DNA of 64,000 nucleotides, from positions 62,001 to 126,000 of the forward strand of contig OZ244707.1 in the NCBI GenBank assembly GCA_965218875.1, read 5' to 3'. Each line of letters begins with the position of its first letter. Position 1 is the first letter of the stretch. Below, in pieces: positions 20,086-29,019 of this stretch. Source of the stretch: CBDCMJ01 sp965218875 (GTDB taxonomy: Bacteria > Chloroflexota > Dehalococcoidia > Lucifugimonadales > UBA3495). The position numbers and the translations under genes are program-made. Below the pieces are notes generated by a model that saw only the letters and a list, made by a program, of their open reading frames with translations, did not search any database and was not told where the DNA came from.

Positions 20086-20853
20086 TCAGCCGGCGGCCGG
20101 CGATGCCTGCGCAGCCTTATCCAGGAACTGGGAGGCCCCGCTGGTCATCCAGCCGTTCCAGGAGGTCATAAGGAACCCGACCCCCTGGCCCACGTACCTG
20201 TCCACGTTGCCATCGTTCACCAGGGTGCCCGCCGTTCTGCCCGCGGAGACGATTCGCCCGATGGCGTCGTCGATGGCCGCCTGGACCTCGGGATGGCCGA
20301 TGTTGCCGATTTGCCCCATGGTCTGGGCCAGGTCCGAGGGCGCAACGAAAAACACGTCTATGTTGTCCACTTTCAGGATTTCGTCCAGGTTTCCCAGGGC
20401 CTCCGCCTCTTCTATGAGGACGATGACCATGGTCTGGTCGTTGGCCTGATGCAGGTAGTCCGCCACCCCGTAGGACTGGCGCCCTCCGTACATGCCCCGG
20501 TAGCCCAGGGGCGCGTACTTGGCCGACTGGGCCGCCTGTTCCGCCGCCTTGCGGGTGTTGACGTGGGGAACGACGATCCCCATCGAACCCCGGTCCAGGG
20601 TGCGGGTGATCAGCCAGGGCTCGTTGGCGCTGACCCTGGTGATAGACGTCATGCCCCACAGGTCGCAAGCCCTGGTCATGTCGCCCAACTGGTCCCAGTC
20701 CACCGGGCCGTGCTCGCACTCGATCCAGGCGGCGTCGAACCCCAGCGGACCCAGGTAGTCGATAACGTCGGCGTTTTGCAGTCCGGAGATGGTGGTGGCC
20801 ACCTGGTTGTTTCGCAGCTTTTGCTTGGCGGTATTCGGTCTGATCGCGGGCAT
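20086..20853 (-). CDS. HpcH/HpaI-family aldolase
   Basis: 255 aa. A TIM-barrel class II aldolase of the HpaI/GarL type: FDAAWIECEHGPVDWDQL holds the metal and base residues, MGIVVPHVNT and PLGYRGMYGGR follow, and FFVAPSDLAQTMG closes the barrel. These enzymes cleave 2-keto-3-deoxy acids to pyruvate plus an aldehyde. GGAGGAG lies 9 bases before ATG 20853. Neighbours give no pathway, so the substrate is open. Confidence 0.92.
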   Translation of the reverse strand: MPAIRPNTAKQKLRNNQVATTISGLQNADVIDYLGPLGFDAAWIECEHGPVDWDQLGDMTRACDLWGMTSITRVSANEPWLITRTLDRGSMGIVVPHVNTRKAAEQAAQSAKYAPLGYRGMYGGRQSYGVADYLHQANDQTMVIVLIEEAEALGNLDEILKVDNIDVFFVAPSDLAQTMGQIGNIGHPEVQAAIDDAIGRIVSAGRTAGTLVNDGNVDRYVGQGVGFLMTSWNGWMTSGASQFLDKAAQASPAAG

Positions 20854-21019
20854 GGGCCAACTCCTCCGCTCGGTTGGATTTCAGTTAGGTTCCCCTGATT
20901 TCGAGGGACTTCGAACTCCGCTCGTGGTGGTCCCCGGGGCCGGACGACCCGGCCGTTTAGCCCCAGATTGCCACATTGCGCCCCATTGTGCCATCGAGGG
21001 GGTCAAATGACAAACGGGC

Positions 21020-22027
21020 TCAGTACTCGTAGAACATCTGCTGCAGCGCCTCCCGCTCTTGGGTGATGGTGAGTCCCAGCATGAGCAGGATGCGGGCCTT
21101 CTGCGGCAGCAGGTTGTCGGACACGATGAACCCCTGCTGTTCTTTGCCGGGGGTCATGATTACCCGTCCGGCGGTGGCCCGGGTAGCCAGCACCACCGGA
21201 ATGCCATCGGCCGAGGCGGCGGCGGCCGCCTCGGTGACCGCCGGAGGAAGGGTGCCGCCGCCGAAACCCGCCACCACCAAGCCGTCGGACCGGTTCCGCC
21301 GCACCGCCTCCACCAGCAGGCCGTCGGCCCCGGCGTAGGCGTACACCACGTCCACCCGGGGCAGCGCCGGCAACGCGGCGGCGTCGAAAGGGGTGTCGAG
21401 GGTATGTTTGCGGACGGGCGTCCGGTAGAACACCACCTGGCCGTCGGAATCCGCGTACCCCAAGAAGCCCAGCTCGTTGGGCCGGAAGGTCTCCACGCGG
21501 AAGCTGTTGGACTTGATGACGTCCCTGGCGCACTGTATCTCGCTGTTCAGCACCGTCAGCACGCCCTTGCCGGCGGCTTCGGGGCTCGCCGCCACCCGTA
21601 TGGCGTCCAGCAGGTTGAGGTCGGCGTCGGTGCCCAGCGACGTGGGAGGCCTCATGGCCCCGGTGACCACCACCGGCTTGGAAGACTTGACCGTGAGGTG
21701 CAGGAAGTAGGCCGTCTCCTCCAGGGTGGCCGTGCCGTGGGTGACCACCACGCCGGCGACGTTGCTCTCTTCGCCCAACACCCGGCTTATCCGCCGGGCG
21801 AGGCTCAACCATTCCGGGGGGCCGATGGCCGTGCTGCCCACGCTGATCAGGTCTTCCCCCTCCACCTGCGCAATGGCGGCGGCCTCGGGTATGCGGTCCA
21901 ACGATTCCCGGATGCTCAGGTGCTGCCCCAACTCAGGGTACAGTATGTAGTCCATGCGGTCGGGTCCAACCCCGGCGATGCTGCCCCCGGTGGCTATGAT
22001 TCTCACTTCCGGTCTAAGCGCGGTCAT
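21020..22027 (-). CDS. L-asparaginase-like amidohydrolase with altered active site
   Basis: 335 aa from ATG 22027 (GGGAGGC 8 bases upstream); the frame is open further 5' but that part has no family features. The fold is clear: IIATGGSIAG (13-19), VVVTHGTATLEETAYFL (about 94-110), VVTGAMRPPTS, and CARDVIKSNSF with the catalytic Lys. Two usual active-site residues differ: the first motif has Ser where E. coli AnsB has Thr12, and HGTA has Ala100 where AnsB has Asp90. It hydrolyses asparagine or a related amide, but the changed pocket makes a different substrate likely. Confidence 0.88.
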   Translation of the reverse strand: MTALRPEVRIIATGGSIAGVGPDRMDYILYPELGQHLSIRESLDRIPEAAAIAQVEGEDLISVGSTAIGPPEWLSLARRISRVLGEESNVAGVVVTHGTATLEETAYFLHLTVKSSKPVVVTGAMRPPTSLGTDADLNLLDAIRVAASPEAAGKGVLTVLNSEIQCARDVIKSNSFRVETFRPNELGFLGYADSDGQVVFYRTPVRKHTLDTPFDAAALPALPRVDVVYAYAGADGLLVEAVRRNRSDGLVVAGFGGGTLPPAVTEAAAAASADGIPVVLATRATAGRVIMTPGKEQQGFIVSDNLLPQKARILLMLGLTITQEREALQQMFYEY

Positions 22028-22225
22028 GGCGGTCTGCCTCCCAACGACAAGAGTGACGGGTGAGCCCCCATTTTCAGCCCTCGGCAGGCCCCGGGGCAAC
22101 GGCAAACGGCAGACAACGCCCGCGCCGAGACCGGCAAAAGGCAGGCCGCCCCCGAGAAGGCCAGGCTGGGGTGCGCCGGGGCCCTGTATAATGGTCCCAA
22201 AGGCCAACGGGGAGCGGCATAGGCG

Positions 22226-22957
22226 TTGCGGGCCCTGATCGTATCGGACATTCACTCCAACCTGGAGGCCCTGACCGCGGTGTTGGAGGACGCCGGGGCC
22301 CGGGGCGGCTTCGACCAGGTGTGGTGCCTGGGCGACCTGGTGGGGTACGGCCCGGACCCCGGGCCCTGCATCGAGACCCTACGGCGGTACGACCTGCTAG
22401 CCGTGGCGGGGAACCACGACACCGTCGCGGTGGGGAAAGCCGACGCCGACGCGTTCAACGACGCGGCCAGGGCAGCCGTCCTCTGGACCGCCCGCCAGCT
22501 CTCCGGCGAAGAAGTCCGGTTTCTTGGCGGTCTCCCCCTGACGGCGATTCACGCGCCCTTCACCATGGTCCACGGCAGCCTGCGGAACGAGACCATGGAG
22601 TACGTGCTGGACGAAGAGTCGGCCCGGGCCACTTTCCGGCTCTTGGACACCGCCTACTGCCTGGTGGGCCACTCTCACTTACCCTTCATTTGCGAGGAAA
22701 GCTCCGGGTCTCCCCGGTTCTTGGAGTTCGTGGGGGACCGGGCCTACCCCTTGGGGGACCGGCGTCTCATCATCAACCCGGGCGGGGTGGGCCAACCCCG
22801 GGACCGGGACCCCCGCCCCAGCTACGCCTTTTACGACAGCCTGGAAGGGACGGTCAGCAGGCACCGGGTTACCTACCCGTTGGGACAGACCCAAGACAAG
22901 ATCAGGAAAGCCAAACTCCCGGACTACCTGGCGGAGCGCCTGAGCCACGGCGTGTGA
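22226..22957 (+). CDS. Calcineurin-like metallophosphoesterase
   Basis: 243 aa from TTG 22226. The five metallophosphoesterase motifs are present: SDIHSN (5'), GDLVGYGPD, GNHD, a His in MVHGSL, and GHSH. It resembles YfcE/DR1281-type small phosphodiesterases that bind two metals in the cytoplasm. A TATAAT hexamer lies at 22187-22192, about 34 bases before the start. Two tRNA genes follow on the same strand. Substrate not predictable. Confidence 0.92.
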   Translation: MRALIVSDIHSNLEALTAVLEDAGARGGFDQVWCLGDLVGYGPDPGPCIETLRRYDLLAVAGNHDTVAVGKADADAFNDAARAAVLWTARQLSGEEVRFLGGLPLTAIHAPFTMVHGSLRNETMEYVLDEESARATFRLLDTAYCLVGHSHLPFICEESSGSPRFLEFVGDRAYPLGDRRLIINPGGVGQPRDRDPRPSYAFYDSLEGTVSRHRVTYPLGQTQDKIRKAKLPDYLAERLSHGV

Positions 22958-23014
22958 AAGTTGTATTCATGCAAGTAGATTCCTGCTACACTTTGTATCT
23001 GAGCCACGGTGACC

Positions 23015-23090
<76 letters not shown>

Positions 23091-23165
23091 CACCCCAAAC
23101 GTGTAATCGCTTTTTGGCCGGCCGCGCTTGATTCCACAGCTGGCGGTCGGCCCACTCTGACCGTC

Positions 23166-23250
23166 GGGGAAGTGTCGGAACTGGTAGACGAGCATGACTT
23201 AGGATCATGTGCTGAGAGGCGTGGGAGTTCGAGTCTCCCCTTCCCCACCA
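23166..23250 (+). tRNA. tRNA-Leu (anticodon TAG)
   Basis: Acceptor GGGGAAG pairs with CTTCCCC, the anticodon stem CATGA/TCATG encloses CTTAGGA (TAG anticodon), and a long variable arm marks class II. CCA is encoded. It lies 75 bp after the tRNA-Lys and is probably co-transcribed. Confidence 0.95.
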
Positions 23251-23790
23251 GACTTGACAAAATCAAGGACCTTCACCCTAAGGTTCAGGTTGCTGCTGTA
23301 GGGTGGGCGCCCTCCGAAGCGTCTTAGGTCAGCGCTCGACCATCTGAGGGGCTCCGGCGTGACCCGCCATGTGCCGTTGGGTGCGCGATGCCCGGAACTC
23401 CGCGGCTCGCCGGCGGCCGAGAGGCGCCGGCCCATACTATGTCGCCCGGTGCGGTCCCTACAGGCATCATCCCCTCTTGCCGACTCGCGCACATCCGCCC
23501 TTGCAGGACTTGCCGTAGTCATAGCGGACGTACGCAGACCTGACCGGCCCTGGCCCTGCGCAATAGCAGCACAGGCAGGACAGACGAGAAAGCACCTCCG
23601 AGGAGATGGGCCGAAAGCTGCCGCATCGCCGTCAGGCAAACGAGCCGGACCAAGGGTCTTTCGATTGTGCTATTCTGTTGCCCTGAGCGTAGCCGAAGGG
23701 TCTAAGATGCTTCGGCAGGCTCAGCATGACGTGGAGAAGCGCCTCAAGCGCCATGATAATCGAATGACCCTAGCCGGACCAAGGCAGCAG
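23251..23790. other. Non-coding gap after the tRNA genes with one dispersed repeat
   Basis: No reading frame here looks coding. At about 23681-23731 there is a dispersed inverted motif, CCCTGAGCGTAGCCGAAGGG and then TTCGGCAGGCTCAGCATGAC, related to copies at 40.65 and 46.92 kb. Confidence 0.5.
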
Positions 23791-23820
23791 TTGACTAACC
23801 AAGTATGAGTCAATTAGACT
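23791..23820 (+). promoter_or_regulatory. Nested inverted repeats upstream of vapB, candidate operator
   Basis: TTGACT (23791-23796) is repeated inverted as AGTCAA (23808-23813), and AGTC-AATTA-GACT (23808-23820) forms a second small palindrome ending a few bases before the vapB start. TTGACT could double as a -35. VapBC pairs usually autoregulate through such palindromes; binding here is inferred. Confidence 0.35.
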
Positions 23821-23826
23821 GCGGCT

Positions 23827-24072
23827 ATGCCTAAACGCCTTCAAGTCCTCCTTGATGACGAAGAGTACCTGGAGATTCAGGGCGTCGCTCGCAGGCAGCG
23901 AGTGACCGTAGCGGAATGGGTTCGCCAGGCTCTACGCAAGGCAAGGGGCGACCACCCTGGAACTGTTGACGCCAAGCTGCGCGCCATCGCTGATGCGTCG
24001 CGACTCCAGTTTCCAACGGCCGATATAGAGGTCATGCTGCGGGAGATTGAAGCCGGGCAACGTCTCCCGTGA
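23827..24072 (+). CDS. VapB-type ribbon-helix-helix antitoxin
   Basis: 81 aa. The N-terminus KRLQVLLDDEEYLEIQGVA then VTVAEWVRQALRKAR is a ribbon-helix-helix DNA-binding domain. The C-terminal part would bind and neutralise the toxin. It ends inside the start codon of the PIN-domain gene (GTGA overlap), which is typical of vapBC translational coupling. Confidence 0.85.
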   Translation: MPKRLQVLLDDEEYLEIQGVARRQRVTVAEWVRQALRKARGDHPGTVDAKLRAIADASRLQFPTADIEVMLREIEAGQRLP

Positions 24073-24467
24073 TCTTCATCGACTCCAACGTGCCGATGTA
24101 CCTGGTGGGCGCTTCGCATCCCAATAAGGACCGAGCCGTAGCGGTCTTAACTCAGTTGGTGCGGGACGGGGAGCAACTTATCACTGATGTGGAGGTCTAC
24201 CAGGAGATACTCCATCGCTACACGGCTATCCTGCGGCCCGACGCCATCGACGCCGCCTTTGAAAGCCTTGATGCGATTGCCGACGACGTTCTGACCTTTG
24301 GCATGCCCGAGGTACGCGCGGCCAGAACGCTAGTCGGTTCGGTCGAAGGCATCTCCGCGCGGGACGCCTTGCATGTGGCCGTGATGCGAAAGGCTGGTAC
24401 GAACCGCATCCTGAGCTTCGACCACGGTTTCGACAATTGCCCTGGCATCGAACGCTTGGGTTGTTGA
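24069..24467 (+). CDS. vapC: VapC-type PIN-domain ribonuclease toxin
   Basis: 132 aa from GTG 24069, overlapping the antitoxin by 4 bases. PIN-domain acidic residues are visible: Asp5 in FIDSNVPMY, Glu in DVEVYQEILHRY, Asp in SARDALHVAVM, and Asp in ILSFDHGFD. VapC toxins cleave tRNA or rRNA and are held inactive by VapB. The roughly 200 bp after it hold no recognised gene. Confidence 0.9.
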   Translation: MIFIDSNVPMYLVGASHPNKDRAVAVLTQLVRDGEQLITDVEVYQEILHRYTAILRPDAIDAAFESLDAIADDVLTFGMPEVRAARTLVGSVEGISARDALHVAVMRKAGTNRILSFDHGFDNCPGIERLGC

Positions 24468-24686
24468 ACAATATGCCCCACCAGACTGTGCTGTGCTGCG
24501 AACTCGCCCGTTAAGGGCCGCCCTTTCGATGACCCTTCCGGATATCAGGCTGTCGTCGGGCACGGGGACGTTGTGCCGTTGCATCCGCCGCGCAACAATC
24601 GCGACATCACACGTCGACAAGATGATGCCAGCCGGCAATCCACCGGCCATTAAGGTCCAGTCCTGAAATTCCTCTCCACAAGATAT

Positions 24687-26927
24687 TTGGCCCGCTTCTG
24701 TGCCCGAAGGCCGAAGCTAGTCCTCGGGTTGTGGGCAGTGCTGGCTATAGTCGCGGGCGGGTTCGCCGTTGACGGCGAACTGGGGCCTGGCCCGCAATTA
24801 ACCGACCTGCTCGACCCAGCCACCACCACCGAGCTCAAGCTCCGAGGGGGTGCAGAGTCGTCCCGCGCGGAAGGCCTGCTCGAAGACCGGCTCCGGGGCC
24901 CCCTGCCGTTGCGCGAAATCGTCATCGTCCAGTCGGATTCCCGGACCGTAGACGAACCGGAGTTCCGGGCAAAAGTAGAAGCGGTGCACCACGAGATAGC
25001 TTCTCTGGGGGACGACACCGTAACACCTGTCCTGAACTACTACCTGTCTAGTCCACGAGACGAGAACCTCGTGTCCGCCGACCGCAAGACCACGATCATG
25101 CCTTTGGTCATGACCGGCGGCTACGATGACGCGGTGAAAAACGTCGAGCGCGTAGCGGAAGTCGTAGAGGAAGCGAACGGTGAGGACGGCTTCCGGGTGC
25201 TCATCGTGGGGGACGCCAGCATCTCCCAGGAGCAAAACGAGCTGGCGGAAAGGGACTTGCGCCAAGGAGAGCGGATAGGCATTCCGGTTGCCCTCATCAT
25301 CCTGGTGGTCCTTTTCGGGACCATCGTCGCAGTGCTGATGCCCGTAGGCTTGTCTCTCCTGGGCATCGTAGTCGCCCTTGGGATAACGGCGCTGATTGGT
25401 CAGGTCTTAGACCTGGCCTTCTTTGTCACGCTGATGATCATCATGATTGGCTTGGCCGTGGGGATCGACTATTCGATCATCATAATATCCCGCTTCAGGG
25501 ACGAGGTGGCGCGCGGCCTAGACAAGCATGAGGCCATCGAGCGTGCCGGGGCGACGGCGGGCCGCACGGTGTTGTTCAGCGGAGTGACCGTGGTCATAGC
25601 CCTCTGCGGGATGCTGATAGTTCCCTTCTCCTTCTTCCAGTCCCTGGGCCTTGGGGCGATACTGGTGGTGCTGGTCACCATGGCAGCCACCTTCACCTTC
25701 CTGCCGGCCAACCTTGCGGTCCATGGCGACAGGTTGAATCGACTACCGGTCCCGTTCTTCGGGAGGAAAGCTACCCAGCCCCCCCAGGCCAACGACGGCT
25801 CCGGGCGGGGATTCTGGGAACTGATAACCCGGATCGTCATGCGTTACCCGGTCATCAGCATAATCGCCGTCGGGGCGCCCATGATCGTCGCCATCCTCTT
25901 CTATTTCCAGTGGCCCGGCATCAAGACCGGACTCAACGGCGTCGACGTCCTACCGGAAGGCGCTCAGACCAGGGAGGCCTTCTTCGTCATGGAGGAAGAG
26001 TTCTCCTTCGGGCTAGTCTACCCCACTGACATCGCCATTGACGGGGACATAGACAGTCCCGCCGTGCAGGAGGCTATGGGGAAGCTCCAGGCTTCTCTTG
26101 CGGCCCATCCGGGCCTGCGGCTCTTTCCCTTCCCAATGGTCAACGACTCCCGAGACGTAGCCCTGATCACGGCGTTTATCCCCGGAGAGCCCCGCAGCCG
26201 GGAGGCTGTAGACGTAGTTTCCACTATCCGCGACCGGTACATCCCTTCCGCTTTCGACGGGGTTGACGCGGAAGTCCTGGTCGGAGGTGCGACCGCGGCG
26301 ACCGCCGACACATTCTCCATAGTACAGGCATACACGCCCATTGTATTCGCCTTCGTGCTCGGATTCAGTTTCCTGATATTGATGCTTGTCTTCCGGTCTA
26401 TAGTCATCCCCATCAAAGCCGTCATCATGAACCTTCTTTCCGTGGGCACGGCCTACGGACTGATAGTCCTGGTGTTCCAGAAAGGAGTGGCGGCAGACTT
26501 CCTGGGATTTCAGCAGGCCGAGGTCATCGACGCCTGGATACCTCTGTTCATGTTCTCCATTCTCTTTGGGCTGTCGATGGACTACCACGTGTTCCTTTTG
26601 AGCCGCATCCGGGAGCGGTATGACCAGACCGGGAACAACGCCGAGGCGGTGGCCTACGGGCTGCGGTCCACGGCGGGACTAATCACCGGCGCCGCCCTGA
26701 TTATGGTTGCGGTATTCGGCGCGTTCGCTTCTGGGGAGACCATCATCAACCAGCAGGTTGGATTCGGGCTTGCCGTAGCCATCCTCCTCGACGCCACTCT
26801 GGTGCGATCGGTCCTGGTCCCCGCCACCATGGAGGTCCTGGGCAGGCGAAACTGGTACCTGCCGTCTTGGTTGAGCCGGCTTCCCGATCTGAGAGTAGAA
26901 CCGCATGAAGCGGGTAGAAACCCATGA
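24687..26927 (+). CDS. MMPL-family RND transporter
   Basis: About 746 aa, twelve predicted membrane segments in two repeats, each with a large extracytoplasmic loop. The proton-relay Asp-Tyr pairs of MmpL3-type exporters are present in both halves: GIDYSIIIISRFRDE and SMDYHVFLLSRIRERY. It would export lipids or other hydrophobic compounds using the proton gradient. The start is unclear: TTG 24687 is used here, and the frame continues upstream to a CTG at 24663, which may be nearer the true N-terminus. It overlaps the MpaB-like gene by 4 bp. Confidence 0.9.
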   Translation: MARFCARRPKLVLGLWAVLAIVAGGFAVDGELGPGPQLTDLLDPATTTELKLRGGAESSRAEGLLEDRLRGPLPLREIVIVQSDSRTVDEPEFRAKVEAVHHEIASLGDDTVTPVLNYYLSSPRDENLVSADRKTTIMPLVMTGGYDDAVKNVERVAEVVEEANGEDGFRVLIVGDASISQEQNELAERDLRQGERIGIPVALIILVVLFGTIVAVLMPVGLSLLGIVVALGITALIGQVLDLAFFVTLMIIMIGLAVGIDYSIIIISRFRDEVARGLDKHEAIERAGATAGRTVLFSGVTVVIALCGMLIVPFSFFQSLGLGAILVVLVTMAATFTFLPANLAVHGDRLNRLPVPFFGRKATQPPQANDGSGRGFWELITRIVMRYPVISIIAVGAPMIVAILFYFQWPGIKTGLNGVDVLPEGAQTREAFFVMEEEFSFGLVYPTDIAIDGDIDSPAVQEAMGKLQASLAAHPGLRLFPFPMVNDSRDVALITAFIPGEPRSREAVDVVSTIRDRYIPSAFDGVDAEVLVGGATAATADTFSIVQAYTPIVFAFVLGFSFLILMLVFRSIVIPIKAVIMNLLSVGTAYGLIVLVFQKGVAADFLGFQQAEVIDAWIPLFMFSILFGLSMDYHVFLLSRIRERYDQTGNNAEAVAYGLRSTAGLITGAALIMVAVFGAFASGETIINQQVGFGLAVAILLDATLVRSVLVPATMEVLGRRNWYLPSWLSRLPDLRVEPHEAGRNP

Positions 26928-28153
26928 AGAATGAAGTCTATAATGTCGATATCGGGATTGATACCGGAGGAACTGTGAACATACCGACCGATTACAGGCG
27001 TGGGTATGAAAAGGCCCGCGCTGTCGCGCCTGATATCGCGTCAAATTACGTCGCCCACACCCTCATCGGAGACCCACTGGGCGAAGAGATGACGGAAGAC
27101 CTCGAAGAGGTTGGCCGGGAGGAGGCGACGCGGTTCATTCGAGCGGCTATGGAAGAAGAAGGTGAGGAGGCCCTCAGGGGAGCGCCGGAGTCGCTGAGAA
27201 AATTCTTCAAAGACGCTGAGACTCCGCCGGAATGGCTCGACCATTCAGCGTTCTCCCCGGCCTTCCGCATGTTTCACCGGAACTCCCAGATGATCCTGGC
27301 GGCGTTTGTGGCGGGCGTTCTGATAGAAGGTTTTACCACCAATATAGCGAAATCCTTCATCATCACCGGGCGGGTGCGTGACCAGGGCGTCAGGCGCTTA
27401 GGGCAGAATAACCGCCACATGATAGAAATATTCCTTCCCGGCGGCCTCCGGAGGTATGGAGAAGGCTGGAAGCTTTCGGTCCGTATCAGAATAGTCCACG
27501 CGCGGATAAGAAAGCTCCTGAAGGAGTCGTCGGAAGAGTGGGATGCCGAAGCCTGGGGCACGCCGATTAGCGCCGCGCATTTGGGCTACGCCATTTCCGC
27601 TTTCTCAGCCAGGCTATTGATGCACATGAAAACTTTGGGCGCCGCCTACGACCAAGAAGAGCACGATAGCTTCATGGCCGTTTGGCGCTACTCCGGTCAT
27701 TTGATGGGGATTCCTGGGAGCATCCTGTTCCGCGATGCGGATGAAGCCTTGAAACTGTATGACGTCGGTCTCATGTGCGAGCCGCATCCTTCGGAAGAAT
27801 CGCTCATGATGGCGCACTCGTTGATCAACTCAGCCCCGTTGATTGCCGGAGTAACCGACTCAGCCAGCCGCCAAAGCCTGGCCCAGTACGTGTACCGTAT
27901 TTCCCGCGGCCTTATCGGGAAAGATACCGCCGAGGCACTGAACTATCCCCGCGTCTCATCCTTGGGAGTTATTGGGTGGTTCAAACTTCAAAACCATTAT
28001 GAACACATCATGGGCAAGCTGTTAAAGAGCCGCCGCCAAAACAGCAACTTCAACAGATTCACGTCCTTGCTCAGTACTTCCGCATACGACGTGGACGGCA
28101 TCCACTACTCGTTGCCCGACCACGTATACTCGGAAGAGTCCGCCAAGTGGTGA
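26924..28153 (+). CDS. Oxygenase MpaB family protein (DUF2236, rubber-oxygenase-like)
   Basis: 409 aa, starting inside the end of the MMPL gene (ATGA overlap), so the two are translationally coupled. The DUF2236/Lcp-type helical haem domain covers about residues 110-330: FTTNIAKSFIITGRV, RRLGQNNRHMIEIF, then RIRIVHARIRKLL, whose His is the expected haem ligand, and WGTPISAAHLGYAISAFSA. Relatives include the fungal MpaB oxygenase and latex-clearing protein. Coupling to an RND exporter hints that it modifies a hydrophobic substrate that the exporter handles; that is inference. Confidence 0.85.
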   Translation: MKNEVYNVDIGIDTGGTVNIPTDYRRGYEKARAVAPDIASNYVAHTLIGDPLGEEMTEDLEEVGREEATRFIRAAMEEEGEEALRGAPESLRKFFKDAETPPEWLDHSAFSPAFRMFHRNSQMILAAFVAGVLIEGFTTNIAKSFIITGRVRDQGVRRLGQNNRHMIEIFLPGGLRRYGEGWKLSVRIRIVHARIRKLLKESSEEWDAEAWGTPISAAHLGYAISAFSARLLMHMKTLGAAYDQEEHDSFMAVWRYSGHLMGIPGSILFRDADEALKLYDVGLMCEPHPSEESLMMAHSLINSAPLIAGVTDSASRQSLAQYVYRISRGLIGKDTAEALNYPRVSSLGVIGWFKLQNHYEHIMGKLLKSRRQNSNFNRFTSLLSTSAYDVDGIHYSLPDHVYSEESAKW

Positions 28154-28379
28154 CCCAAGAGACGCTCGACTGAGGCGTGCTCGTCCCGCTCCCGTCGAGA
28201 TGCCTTCGCATAACTCTCCCCATACCGTCAGTGGCGGTGAGGCGCCCTGCGCCCTTGATTCCACCTCATTGCGTTCAAGACAACCGATTGTGAGGCTGCG
28301 TACGATGGAATTGTGGGCGAGACCAAGAACGAGGCCTGCGGTTCGGGCACACTACGCGTCCAGTGATTTCATTCAGGGA

Positions 28380-28525
28380 ACGTATAAGGACAGCGGCCAA
28401 CTACGACCCCAACGGGGACCAAACGCCAAAGCTCGCCGCGGGAATGCCGGCTGTCGAGACCTGGGGCGTGGCGCAGGGCCTGATGACGATTACTTGGAAG
28501 CCGGGGGAGGGCCTGAAGTAGTCCG
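28380..28525 (+). pseudogene. Fragment resembling an ABC peptide-binding protein (SBP family 5)
   Basis: One frame reads NYDPNGDQTPKLAAGMPAV then a TITWKPGEGLK stretch before TAG at 28519. That matches the N-terminal lobe of extracellular solute-binding proteins (a YDPNG..TPKLAE..PTVE.GG...T..LRPG pattern). There is no start and the rest of the gene is absent. Low-confidence fossil. Confidence 0.4.
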
Positions 28526-28557
28526 ACGGCAGCGGTCTCACTGCCCTTGACGCGGGG

Positions 28558-28760
28558 CTAGTAGAGACGCTCCCGGTTGGCCTCGTCCTCGGAGTCGTCG
28601 ATCTCCCTGGCGTCCGCACCGACCATCTGGTCCGCCAGGACCTGTCCGTAGGTGGGGTACTCCGAACGGTCTATCCGGACCTCGGGGTCCCAGGCCCGCA
28701 AGCGGATCACGGCCCGGCCGCAGTGCAGGAACGGCCCGGACGGTGACGCCTGCCCAGGCT
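28558..28760 (-). pseudogene. C-terminal remnant of a PPOX-like flavoprotein
   Basis: The minus-strand frame ends with FLHCGRAVIRLRAWDPEVRI and then IDRSEYPTYGQVLADQMVGA. This pattern (LHC-K/R-A....W-P....R...P.YG..LADQ) is the C-terminus of pyridoxamine-phosphate-oxidase-like proteins. The residues before PSGPFLHC are low-complexity and do not belong to the family, so only the last 60 or so codons survive. The 28.15-29.02 kb gap otherwise holds nothing I can identify. Confidence 0.5.
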
Positions 28761-29019
28761 GCTGCGGTGGCCAGGCGCCAGGTCCAGCGCTTCCCTTGAC
28801 TGCATCTTCCTTACCTCCGCGCTGGCCTGCCCAAATCATAAGACTGCCTTGAGAACATGAAAGGCCCCGGCTCCGGGCCGGTTGCCCCTTGCCCCCACCG
28901 CCTCCCATTTCCTAACATGGGTGGAGACGGCGGCCTTGTTGCAATGCCCTATAATTCAACGTACCCGGAGCGATTGCCCGTCCTGAGGAATCGACCGGTA
29001 GACAGGGAGGGTGGCCTGG

